64,000 nt of DNA from Gigaspora rosea (taxonomy: Eukaryota > Glomeromycota > Glomeromycetes > Diversisporales > Gigasporaceae). Each line of letters opens with the position of its first letter. Positions within the stretch are counted from its first letter, which is position 1. The notes below the pieces were generated by a model that did not search any database, had not been told where the DNA came from, and was given only the letters and a program-made list of their open reading frames with translations. Positions 23,509-34,315 of this stretch are shown here, in pieces. The DNA is taken from positions 121,313 through 185,312 of the forward strand of contig QKWP01000600.1 in assembly GCA_003550325.1 (NCBI GenBank), given 5' to 3'. Made by a program: the position numbers and the translations under genes.

Positions 23509-24278
23509 CCAAGCAAATGCAACAAATGACTCTTAATTATGCCACTATTGCATCTGCTCTATCCGCTCAAACTGAGGCTACCAAGTCTCCAAGATTTCAA
23601 TTAACTATCCAATTTAGACCAAACCGAAACTAAGCGTACCAACCCAGAAAAACCAACTACAACTGCTATGCATATGGAGAGTATGGACATGCTGCTAGAG
23701 ATTGTATATCAGAAAGAAAAACCACTTATGAACAACGAAATCAAATGAATAAACCTCAATTTGTAAAAAGAAGAAATATTAATATGGTTAAAGTTAAAGA
23801 TAATAATGACTACTGAGAGGATGAAGTTTATATTACCCACCAACTCCGCGCTTCCTCCTATAGTACCAATTATAAGGAACAAAAAGAAAAGCAAAGATTA
23901 TCTGAATCGAGAAAAGAGTTGAACCTACATAACAGAACTGTTACTCTTTCACAAAACTTCAATCCTGAACCTGAACCTATTAAAATTGATACTCCAATCA
24001 AAATTGCAAAGCCTACAAAACAAACTCCTGTTAAACGATTACCATCTGTTATTGATGAACTTAAACCTTATAATATTACCAATGACATTCTAAATACCAA
24101 AGTTAGTATGACCATTGGACAAGCACTCCAACTACCTACTCAATAGAAGAATTTGGCCCAGGCCCTAAAGAGAAGAACCACAACTACTAAAGCTAACCAT
24201 GTTGAGCCTGAAAGAAATCGAAAGACTGTGTCAATAAGATGTCATATACGAATCAAAGAAAATCCTGTTGTAGCAATA
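23509..24278 (+). pseudogene. Gag zinc-knuckle and linker to protease, broken
   Basis: After TGA, the reading continues in pieces. A CCHC knuckle remnant at 23664-23705 reads CYAYGEYGHAARDC: the second cysteine has become tyrosine, a TGT to TAT type change. A basic linker (NRTVTLSQNFNPEPEPIKID, 23930-24140) leads to VSIRCHIRIKENPVVAILDS, the start of the aspartic protease, where the hAT element interrupts. Confidence 0.7.
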
Positions 24279-24587
24279 CTCGACTCTAGTGAATGTGGCC
24301 GATTAAAATTTATCGGCTAAGCTTAGCCGATAAATTTTGGTCAGCTTAGTCGGCTTAGCCGATTTCCTAATCGGGTCTCAATTACATGACCAGATACATT
24401 CATTTATATTGCAAATACTTAGATTATCGAACTTTAATTTATTTGGATCAGTCTCATGGGTCCGCGAATACAATATAAATAGCCACCAAATTTAAAGGGA
24501 AATACGGTGAATAATTAATTGAGTAATGTTCGTTTTAACTTCTAAGAATTCTAAGAAAGAACAGGTACTCTTTTTTTTTTTTTTTTT

Positions 24588-24892
24588 NNNNNNNNNNNNN
24601 NNNNNNNNNNNNNNNNNNNNNNNNNNNNNNNNNNNNNNNNNNNNNNNNNNNNNNNNNNNNNNNNNNNNNNNNNNNNNNNNNNNNNNNNNNNNNNNNNNNN
24701 NNNNNNNNNNNNNNNNNNNNNNNNNNNNNNNNNNNNNNNNNNNNNNNNNNNNNNNNNNNNNNNNNNNNNNNNNNNNNNNNNNNNNNNNNNNNNNNNNNNN
24801 NNNNNNNNNNNNNNNNNNNNNNNNNNNNNNNNNNNNNNNNNNNNNNNNNNNNNNNNNNNNNNNNNNNNNNNNNNNNNNNNNNNNNNNNNNNN
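24588..24892. other. Assembly gap (305 N)
   Basis: Run of N after a poly-T tract, within the 3' non-coding part of the hAT element. The open frames reported across it are artefacts. Confidence 0.99.
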
Positions 24893-25216
24893 GAGCTAAT
24901 AAAATGTATTGTATTTTCTTTAAGGTTTTCAACTTTTAGAGACTAGGATCGGACCGGACTAGTCTCACCATTTAAAACCCTAAACGCTAAACATTAAATT
25001 CTCAGCAATAGAGTCGCCCCGGGTTAAAAATACTTTAAATAATTGAAAAAACTGAAAATAAAAGTCGAAATTACAAGATCAGGTAAGATTAATAAGTGTT
25101 TATTTAATAATTTTTTTTTTAACATTCATCTAACTTTATTTTTTTTTGTATAAAAACGAATTCTCGTTACTTCTACCCACACTGTTAACAAATCTATCAA
25201 GGTAGCTTTTTTTATA

Positions 25217-27429
25217 CTAGTTTAAATCAGGATAGGGATTAAAACAATTCTGGTTTTCTTTAAGAAAAAGTAGATCATGAACTGTGTTGGGAAGAAGACG
25301 ATTTCATTTATCAGTTATGACGTTTCCGGCATCAGAGAAGAGATGTTCTGAGGGAACTGAGGTTCCCGGAATTGCCAAATACCGTCGTGCTTGTTGTGCC
25401 ATTAAGGGAAGTGTTAATTTATTATCTCGCCAAAAGACTAAGGGGTTATGTTTTTTATAAAGAGGATCAGAAGGGTCGTATTTTATCATCTGGGCATGTC
25501 TAAATACACCTTTAGTTCGTTTTCAATAGGGCAAACTTCTTGAAAAGTTTTTTTAAATAATGAATTTAATAAAGAAGAAGATGATCTATTTTCAATTGAA
25601 GGTATTGTTGAGTTTATATTTTTTGCAGCTTCCATCCTGCATTTTAATTCATTTTTCATTGGTTCTAGTTTTTCTGGCTCAAAGCTTAGGTCCTTAAATC
25701 TTGGGTCGAGAATAGTAGCGATATAACCTTCAACTCCAGGCTCATCCCAACGGTTTCCAAATGAAAGCTCTATCTCATCACGTACATCACGAACAATTGG
25801 ATGTTTAAGTATCGCTTCATTTTCAAATAGATGATCTTGTAATATTTTAATTAATGGTAACATCATTGAAAAGGTAGGATATTGATCGCCACCCATTATG
25901 GTTGTAACATGCGCAAAGGGACCTAGCAACTTAACCAACTCTTGAATTCCTAATAAATCTTCTTCTTCAAAGAGCAACTCTTCTAATGCTTTAGCATTTT
26001 TTCTAATATTCCTATCTTTATCTTTTGCAAGATCTTTTTGTAGTTTTTTTATAGCTTCGTAAAGATAAAGTAGACGTTCTAACAATGAATGGGTTGAGTT
26101 CCATCTGGTCGTGGTATCGTTGGATATTGGATCAAGAGCAGAAATATTTTTATTGTTAAGTAATGGATTTTTTTCTTTAAATATTTCAATTTGTATTAAT
26201 CATAGTCTTTCTCTAATTTTGTCTTTCCCAGCAACAAATGAATTTAGAGCTTTTGCACGGTCAATTAAGTCAGTAGCCTGTTTTAAACCATCTGTAATAC
26301 CGAGTTGGATGGTATGAGCTGTACATTTTATATGTAAAATCTCAATATTTTTTAATGCTTTTACCATTGAACTGGTATTATCAGTTACACCGGCTACACA
26401 TTTGTCACTTAAACCCCATTTAGCTAACTCTCTTAGTAAACAATCTTCAATTTGATCGGATGTATGTGGATATGGGAAACTTTCAATAGTGAGTATAGCT
26501 TTATGCATTTCAAATTCTGAAGAGAGCCAGTGGGCCGTAATTCCAATATATGGTTTGTGGTCTTGAGTCCACAAGTCTGTGGTAAATGCAAAAGATTCTA
26601 ACGTATTGTCAATTAAATTTCTTAAACTATTTTCGGTATAGTTTACTGCTTCATACATTTTTTGTTTAAACATATCTCTACTCGGAAATTGATATTGTGG
26701 CTCTGCTTCATATAAAAGATCATGAAATCGGTCATTTTTTGAAACATTGAAGGGTTGCATATCATCAATTATCCAAGCTAAGATTCGGGAGGTAATTCTG
26801 TTTTGTTTTTTTTCTGGCAATGGCATTCTACGACTAAATAATTCTGGCAAAGTAGATTGAGATAAATCTAATTGAACAGTTAGTGGTTGGGTTATTTCTT
26901 TAATACCACTTAGAGGTAATAAAGGCCCATTTTTATCTAATCTATGATCAGCTCGGAGATGAGATGCTAAATTTGTTGTACTGGTTGAGAGTTCAAAAGT
27001 ACTTGGGCATTGTTGCTTTTTATCATTATCGCCAACCCATACTTGGCATATAACTTTTTTGTTAAGTTTGTCTTTTTTCATGTGTTTCCATACCCAACTT
27101 TTCCCCGGCTTAGACCTTTTTTTAGTATTAATATTGGGTAATTTACTAATTTTTCTTTTATTTTGAATAAAAATATGTAAAATATTAGGCGATTCTTCAT
27201 TTAAAGAAGGTGCATTATTTAAAGAATATTCATTTTCTGATGAAAGTTCATTAGTCGGAAAAGATTCACTATCTAATGGCAAATAAAGCTCTTCATCTAG
27301 CGATAAAGATCTTCTTTCATAATCAGATGAGAATAATTCTTTATTTGAAATTAAATTCGATCCTTCGCCTAGTGATATATGTGGTTCATCTAAATACAAG
27401 TCTTCATCAGAAAAAATTTTTAAGGACAT
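25217..27429 (-). pseudogene. BED zinc finger hAT transposase, three disabling changes
   Basis: Minus-strand frame from ATG 27429, about 735 codons in all. An acidic, Ser/Leu-rich N-terminus precedes a BED zinc finger with C128, C141, H157 and H162 (WVWKHMKKD...CPSTFELS...HLRADH). The catalytic core follows (FAFTTDLWTQDHKPYIGITA, GVTDNTSSMVKAL, IKCTAHTIQLGI), then DTTTRWNSTHSLLERLLYL, and the C-terminal dimerisation region ARRYLAIPGTSVPSEHLFSD. Breaks: TGA at 26202-26200 where a sense codon is expected, a one-base-type frame change near 25489, and TGA at 25306-25304 in place of an Arg codon in the usual TDKR motif. The family cuts and pastes DNA in the nucleus. This copy cannot make a full protein. 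Confidence 0.88.
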
Positions 27430-28815
27430 TTTGTAAAGTGGATTGATTATTAAAGAATATTGAATTTGATTAAAGGTAACCGTTATCTTTTTATATGCAT
27501 TTGATTTAATATAAATTAATATTTATTTTTTGTAAATTATATGCCTTGCATAAGGTCGTTTGCTTGGCTTGAATGAGTCATTTAGGGCGTGAATTTACAC
27601 TGTATGAACCGTCTACAAATAGTTACGTGGCTATATTTATTACATTTATAAATTGTTCCAATTTTTTTTTTCTCAATATTAATATTGTTTGTACTTTCTA
27701 TAATTAAAATAAATATGGATGACAACGAGATGATTCTTTTAAGATATTGATTTTGGGCTGTTAAGGCTAAATCAAGCTTTAGATAAACCTAATTTTATTA
27801 AAATCATCATATATAATCAGATATCTTTTATACATTATAAATTAAATGGGAAGCTTTATAGTAGCATGTTGCGAAATCGGTAAGTAAGAATTTTCAAAAT
27901 CGCATATTAATATGTATTTCTTATTTTTGAATTTTTTTTTTATAGAGAAAATTACTTTTTTTTCAGAGTAACATGCGTAGATGCATATCGGCTCAATACT
28001 ATTTACAAACGAGGTCAGGACAATACCTCAAAAATTTTATTTACACAACCTGCTTTGGGGCTATTAAATAAAAGTTCTAATATTACAATTTTATATTGTT
28101 TTTTGATATAGCATATATATGTTGGAAGTTGAGATATTTCCAGTGCAGGGTGTCAAGGTGGACAAAATAACGCGGGACAACCAAAAATCTCTCAAAATAC
28201 ACAACTACATCGGATAAGTATCATTATTATTTATATTTGTACGTGCTTTTTCTAAATTAACTATTTATTTTGGGTATAGCGCAAATTTAATTATAAACAA
28301 TGTATCCAAATATGATTAATGGATACGTTTAAATTATGAACCTTTCGTCAATTGTCCTTTGTTATGCGGCAGTATTCTCATGCTACATCCGATTTAGTAA
28401 TAATTAAATATTATCATTAAAATAATCTATTAATGGAAATGTAATCATTGAATATTCCCACCGCATGATTATGATGCATTTTAAATAAAATTTCCTGTGA
28501 TAACTGATCCCGATGATTTTAATAATAGCATACATTTTTTATGCTTTACAATTGTTATAAATTATGATGCCGGGAAAGGAGAGATATTTTTGGCAATTTG
28601 TAATACAAAATAATTAAATAAACCTGTTTAAAGTGCCCGAGAATATTCATTGATGAAAAAAAACCCTGTTTTTGTGCGTAATCACACGTTAATTATATTT
28701 TCTATTTTTGGGAAAATAAAAATCGATTAGCCGATTTTGAAAAAATCGACCGGCTAAGCCGAAAATTTTTGGCTTAGCCGACTTTTTCATATCAGCCAAA
28801 ATCACTACTCGACTC

Positions 28816-29640
28816 TGGTGCTGCAATAAGCATTATTACCAGAAAATTAATAGAAAAATTGAGACTACAACCTGACTGGGACTCCAAATCTATTGTAATC
28901 ACGGCAAATAGAAATAGAGCAAAGCTTTAGAAATCATCGACAATGTTAAAATTGCCTTGCAGGATATTGCTATCCCTATCAATCTACGAGTAATCAAATC
29001 ATCGGATGAGACCTTTCTATTGGGAACCGATTGGTTTAATAAATCACGAGCTAAACTTGACTTTGGTGCTCATACCCTATATATTCGTTACCTTGGAAAA
29101 CAAGCAGCTATTAATACCACTCATGTCACTATCTCAAAACCAACTGATATTAGTGATGAGTTTGAGAATGACAAATGGATTGAGGAATTAGAGAATGAAG
29201 AGGAAGAAACCTTTATGTCTGAAGAAGCTTATCTTTCGGATGATAGTTCTACCACTTCCTTTAATAACTTCTCTGAAGAAAAATTGTATGAAAACCCTTG
29301 GGAAGATCTTATCCAAAAGAAAAATCCTGCTACTTATCTAACAGGAGTTATGACTGTTGCAATGGAAGAAAATCCTATCGTCCCCAATATGAGTGAAAAC
29401 CTAACTAATAGTGAAATTACAAAAGCAAGAGAAACCTTAATGAACAATTGGGATATATTTGTACAAAACATATCTGAAGAAGGGCAAACTATGGAATTAG
29501 AACAAACCAATATCGTCTATTACCAGATTGATACTGGTAAGGCCAGGCCTATTAAACAAAGAGCATACCGAGTTGCTCCTGATGAACAAGCTTTTCTTGA
29601 AAATGAAATCTGCGCTATAGAGCAGCAAGGAGTTATTTGA
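28816..29640 (+). pseudogene. Gypsy aspartic protease and RT N-terminus
   Basis: The active-site motif ILDSGAAISIITRKL is restored right after the hAT element, since the duplicated 8 bp fall on these codons. A frame change occurs near 28925. From 28957 an open frame of 227 codons reads FLLGTDWFNKSRAKLDF, the protease C-terminal part, then an acidic linker, then the RT entry region (TDIG-like YYQIDTGKARPIKQRAYRVA...). It ends at TGA 29638, followed directly by ESVSPWSSPVVLVPKK, so the TGA replaces a codon. Confidence 0.82.
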
Positions 29641-30313
29641 GAGTCTGTTAGCCCTTGGTCTTCTCCTGTCGTACTCGTACCTAAGAAAGGAGGGAAAAAA
29701 AGAATCTGTATTGATTACAGAAAGCTTAATGCCGTTACTAAAAAGAATGTTTATCTTTTACCAAATATCGATGAAATATTATCAGTATTTGAAAGGGCCC
29801 AATGGTTCACAAGTCTTGATCTAGCAAGCTGGTTACTGGCAAGTAGCTGTTCAAGAAGAAGACAAAAAGAAAACTGCATTTATCACTAAATTTGGGACCT
29901 ACGAGTTTAATGTTATGCCCTTTGGACTCTGTAACGCCCCTGCCACCTTTCAAAGATTGATGGATCAATTACTACGTCCCTTCAAAAATCAATTTGTCGT
30001 TGTCTATCTAGATGACATCACTATATATTCCAAGACTTTTGAAAAACATATTTACCACTTTCAAACTATTTTTAATGTATTAAGAAAAGCCAATCTTAAA
30101 CTCAACTTGGAAAAATGCTTCTTTTTCCTAGAACAAATTAAGTTCTTAGAACATATAGTAAGCAGAGAAGGAATCGCACCTGATGAAGGAAAAATTGAAA
30201 AAATCAAAGACTTCTCTATCCCTACTACTGTGCGCCAAATAAGAAGCTTCTTGGGGTTAGCATCTTACTATAAAAAATTCATTAAGGGATTTTCTAAAAT
30301 TGCCAACCATTGA
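29641..30313 (+). pseudogene. Gypsy reverse transcriptase core
   Basis: SPWSSPVVLVPKKGGKKRIC, IDYRKLNAVTKKN, FTSLDLAS (first catalytic Asp), then a single extra base near 29831 shifts the frame. The other frame continues GYWQVAVQEEDKKKTAFIT, MPFGLCNAPATFQRLMD and VVYLDDITIYS, where YLDD holds the catalytic pair. The thumb region RSFLGLASYYKKFIKGFSKI ends at TGA 30311. RT copies the element RNA into DNA. Confidence 0.85.
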
Positions 30314-31194
30314 ACTAGCTATTACAAAAAGACGAACCATACATTTGGACTACTGACCAAAATGAAGCCTTCCATACTTTAAAAGAATATTTAATTTCTG
30401 CACCAATTCTTCGCTACCCTGATTTCCAAGAACCCTTCTATATCCATATTGCCGCTTCAAAATCAGGACTAGGAGCAGTACTTGCTCAAATAGACATTAA
30501 TAAAAGAAAATATGTAGTTGCCTATACGAGCAGAAGTTTGACCAAAGCAAAGCGTAACTATTCAACTACTGAATTAGAATGTCTTGCAGTCGTATGGGCT
30601 GTTGAGCATTTTTACCAATACCTAGGAACCAAGTTATTTTATTTGGTAACTGACCATGCAGCTCTAAAATGGTTAAGAACTACTGCCTTGAAGGGAAAAT
30701 GCGCTCGTTGGATTATGAGGCTTGAGCCCTATAACTTTACTATTATACATTGCCCTGGAAGGAAGCATACTAATGCTGATACACTTTCTCGCATGTATGA
30801 AGAAGATATTAATATGATAGAAATCGAAGAAGAAGGAAATCTACCTTTCGAACAAAAAGCTTTTCAAGCTGCTATACAAAAGAATACCATTACTCTAAAG
30901 GAGGACGAAATGCAAATAGAAAGTACAAATTCTTGGAGAACTTACCACTCTCACCATTTGAAGCAGCGAATTACCCACTGTGAAGCCAACTTTCTTGGAG
31001 ATTATATCTATAACCAAGTATGGAAAACAATGAAACCACAACTCCCCTTAGTTGCTGAATATAATTTGGAACCATGTCAGAACTTTCAATGTACATCTAC
31101 TGGTTTTACCTTTGACAACATTCCGAAATATAATTGGAGCTATATTGAGTTCTTAAGTACAAAATTTGGAACTAAAAAGAAAGGGAAAAGTTGA
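30314..31194 (+). pseudogene. Gypsy RNase H and following segment
   Basis: After a frame change near 30315: LLQKDEPYIWTTDQNEAFHT, FYIHIAASKSGLGAVLAQ, VVAYTSRSLTKAKRNYSTTE, LECLAVVWAVEHFYQYL, FYLVTDHAALKWL, RWIMRLEPYNFTIIHCPGRK. This is the usual Gypsy RNase H plus connection. It ends at TGA 31192. Confidence 0.85.
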
Positions 31195-32348
31195 TTTATA
31201 CTTAACTGGCATGACCCAGATGCACAATATTGGTGCAAAAATATTTTGTATAGAGCAAAAAGTTGGTGTAAGCAATGCTATACTGACTGTAGAATGTGGA
31301 ATGCCCTCAAGCAAATACCTATTCGGAAACTAGCTATTTGCTATAAAAAAACCTCTATACAAGAAGAAACTGAACCTATAGAATTATTTAGTGTCTCAAT
31401 AGAAGAACCCAATGAAAATAAGAACTATTCTACCAACGAAGACTCCAATGAAGAAAATACTTGGAGTGATATTGAGTTTCTTCCAGATGAAAAAGTCTAC
31501 CCAATGACCTATACTCAGCCAATAAAGAAAATCGAACTGCTCTATCAATATGAAGTATATAAAGCAGATACTGTTACCTTCTTCACTCAACAAAGTCACA
31601 TAGAGTTCAATAACATGATAAATACCTTCAAAGTGGATTATACAAGTGAATTCGAAAAATATGAAGGAGCTCGAAAATGAAGACGAAAATATAATTAAGA
31701 AGAAAAGCAGCATGAATTGCAATCTGGAGAAAAAGCCCCTAAGACTCCAACAGAACAGAATCTAACGATTGTCAAATGGACATTAAATGATGAACTATCT
31801 TCTACCTTTCTTGAAAGCATTCGACTATACGAACAAATGACCTTTTCATCTGAAGGAATACAATATGATAATCAGTTTTGTATCTGGTATTATATTGAGC
31901 ATATTAGTGAATGATTTCGTACCGAACATAGTGGAAAAAGCCTTACTAGAGATTGGAAAGGCCCTACTGCCCAGTGCTGGTATGGAAACAAGCTTTATAG
32001 TCCCTGTGACGAATGTCCTCTTTGTTATATTAAACTACGGCTATGGATAACGATCAAAAGCTATCCTATCGAAGAAATAGTCAAGAGCTATTGGCCAACC
32101 CTAATGAAGAAAATATGGTCCTAGCAAAAGAATCAGCTATATTTAATGACTGGTGTCATTATACCGATGATTGGCCTATAGAAAAAACAATACCTGCAAG
32201 TGAGAACTGGCCTGAGTTAGCTACAGATTCTAAAACAGCTACATGGAACCTACTTGATACACATACTTGGAAAACCCCTATAAATGAACCAGAACTTTTG
32301 TCAAATGCAGAACCTATACTCTTACTAGCCAATACAATTCTCTGGTAG
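31195..32348 (+). pseudogene. Uncharacterised Gypsy pol spacer between RNase H and integrase
   Basis: Open pieces at 31246-31680, 31717-31914 and 32043-32348 with acidic, Trp- and Cys-containing sequence (WCKQCYTDCRMWNALKQIPI, ENTWSDIEFLPDEKVYPMTY, DWPIEKTIPASENWPE). Standard Gypsy elements go from RNase H to integrase with only a short tether; here about 1.2 kb intervenes. I recognise no domain. The stops are TGA. Confidence 0.6.
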
Positions 32349-32582
32349 TTACCTCCACTAGAAACTCTTAGTAAAACCCATCTGCTCGAATACAATAATT
32401 ATTCTGAATATTACCTTTGCAACGTTACTTGGTGGAAAGTTGTAAACCCTACCACCTACTATCAATAGTTCTCTTAGTCATAATAGTTAAATCTGACAAT
32501 AATCACAATCCAGTCTAGGTAGTCGGTATCCTAGCATTTATTAATTTGTTTAGTTAGTTATTTAGTATAGATTTTTTTTTAC

Positions 32583-33899
32583 ATGGATAGAATTCATTAT
32601 CAATATTTAAAATATTACTTAGAAACTGCTCAAACCCCTGATAATTTTAGCCCTATTCAAAAAACAAAGCTAATTTCAAAAAGCAATTATTATATAATTG
32701 TTAACGATCAACTTTATAAAAGAGATAAATGAAACAAGAAAAACCTTTTAAGAGTGATCCAACAACATGAAGTAGAGCCTATTCTCTACTTAATGCATAA
32801 CCACCCAATTGGAGCACATTTAGAAACAGACAAAGTGTTCGATAAAATTCGAACCGATTATTGGCCCCAAATGGTTGAACATATTAAAAATTATGTTCAA
32901 TTTTGTGATGATTGTCAAAAAAGAGGAAAATATCACACTTCTGGACCTTTGAAACCTATACCTGTAGAAGCCCCTTTCCATCGAATTGGAATTGATTATG
33001 TGGGATCCCTTCCAGAAACCACTAGGAAGAATAAGGTCATTATAGTAGCTACTAACTATTTAACTAAATGGCCAGAAGCGAAAGCTGTTCCAGCTGCAAA
33101 TGCACAAGAAGCAGCCAATTTTATTTATGAAGATATCATCTGTTGACATGGATGCCCTGCATATTTGCTCTCTAATAGAGGAAGGCATTTTTTAAATGAA
33201 CCTGTACATACCTTGGTACAACGATTCCAGATTAAGCATATCTTGTCTACACCTTACCATCCACAAATGAATAGACTAGTCGAACGATTTAATAGAACAC
33301 TCTGCAAATCTTTAGCAAAACTTGTCACCAAAGACCAAAAATGGGATACCTTAATTCCTTTAGTATTGTTTGCCTACTGTACTGCAAAACAGGCAACTAC
33401 CAAATTTACTCCCTTTTATTTAACCTATGGAAGAGATGCCAAGTTTCCTATTTTTATACAAGAAACAATACTTGAAGAAAACATATTAGACAGGTTATTT
33501 GGAATAGTTGAAGAATTACCTAGCACATACAAAAGCAAAATGAACATTACTCAAGCCTAACAAAAACAAAAATTTTATTGAGATAAAAAGCACAAGAAAG
33601 TTCAGTGAATTTTTTAAGAAAATGAAATGGTTTTGTTGTATGATGTAGCAAGCGATAAACTGTATACAGGGAAATTACTGCCAAAATGGCTAGGACCCTA
33701 TTTTATATACAAAAGAGTCGCCTCTGATGTGTATAAGTTACGCAAAATGGATGAACAAATTGTAGATACACCCTATAATGTATATCTGCTAAAAAAGTTA
33801 ATCGTGGCAACCACATGTAGTAATACAACAATAACACTGCAATATAAGATGTCTTACCCCCTATTCACATGCCTCTACTTTGCAACTATGACAGATTGA
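32583..33899 (+). pseudogene. Gypsy integrase, catalytic residue lost
   Basis: MDRIHYQYLKYYLETAQTPD starts the N-terminal extension. An HHCC-type zinc region (HNHPIGAHLETD...FCDDCQKRGKY) comes next, then the DDE core: first Asp in HRIGIDYVGSLPETT; second catalytic position in LLSNRGRHFLN, where Asn replaces the expected Asp (AAT for GAT); Glu in RLVERFNRTL. The C-terminal part VLLYDVASDKLYTGKLLPKW..GPYFIYKRV is the usual integrase tail. In-frame stops: TGA after RDK at 32730, TGA at 33144, TAA at 33558 and several TGA codons between 33580 and 33625. Confidence 0.85.
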
Positions 33900-33977
33900 T
33901 TTCAAACTGTATTTTTTGATATATTACAAACAGAACCTCAAGTTGTCCCAACTATAACATATCCTAGTAACTCTAGC

Positions 33978-34280
33978 ATGTTATTAATCACTAGAGTAAC
34001 AAAAACATATACAAAACTTCTAAGTGTGAGATCAAGTAGAAGAAAAAGACAACTGGTATATGCTTATTATCTAGGAGAAATACTACAGGAAGGACCAGAA
34101 TCTCCTGAAGAGTTAAGAGCATGCAGAAGAAGAATAACTGCATATTATTATAAGGCAGCTATTAGGACTTATAATATCTTTAAAGACTTTGGGGTAAACC
34201 AACTTCAAAGAACTACAAAAACAACTCTTAGGATTATAAAAGAACTCCCAGAAGCAGATTATCAAGCCCTTGTGGACTAA
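33978..34280 (+). CDS. Accessory ORF between integrase and 3' LTR
   Basis: An uninterrupted frame of 100 codons, very basic (VRSSRRKRQLVYAYYLGE, ELRACRRRITAYYYKAAIRT, LQRTTKTTLRIIKELPEADY). It stays open while every other frame of this element is broken, which is notable but may be chance at this length. No family recognised. It lies just upstream of the PPT, so it belongs to the element. The real start may be further upstream. Confidence 0.45.
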   Translation: MLLITRVTKTYTKLLSVRSSRRKRQLVYAYYLGEILQEGPESPEELRACRRRITAYYYKAAIRTYNIFKDFGVNQLQRTTKTTLRIIKELPEADYQALVD

Positions 34281-34302
34281 AATTCGCAAGAGCTCATAAT
34301 TA

Positions 34303-34314
34303 AGTAGAGAAGAG
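34303..34314 (+). other. Polypurine tract of the Gypsy element
   Basis: AGTAGAGAAGAG immediately before the 3' LTR; serves as plus-strand primer in this class. Confidence 0.6.
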
Positions 34315-34315
34315 T

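Larger units (their letters stand above)
24287..28807 (-). mobile_element. hAT transposon nested in the Gypsy protease, 8-bp duplication CTCGACTC
   Basis: Ends TAGTGAATGTGGCCGAT on the left and, as reverse complement, TAGTGATTTTGGCTGAT on the right. Flanked by CTCGACTC at 24279-24286 and 28808-28815. Subterminal GGCTAAGCCGA motifs are clustered at both ends (24310-24365 and 28720-28795). The transposase gene is on the minus strand. The left (3') part contains the 305-bp gap. Size, ends and duplication are those of an Ac/hAT element. It is inactive because the transposase is broken. Confidence 0.88.

Noticed and set aside
24492..24939. Open frames of 137-146 codons across 24.5-24.9 kb
   Set aside because: They consist almost wholly of the N gap.
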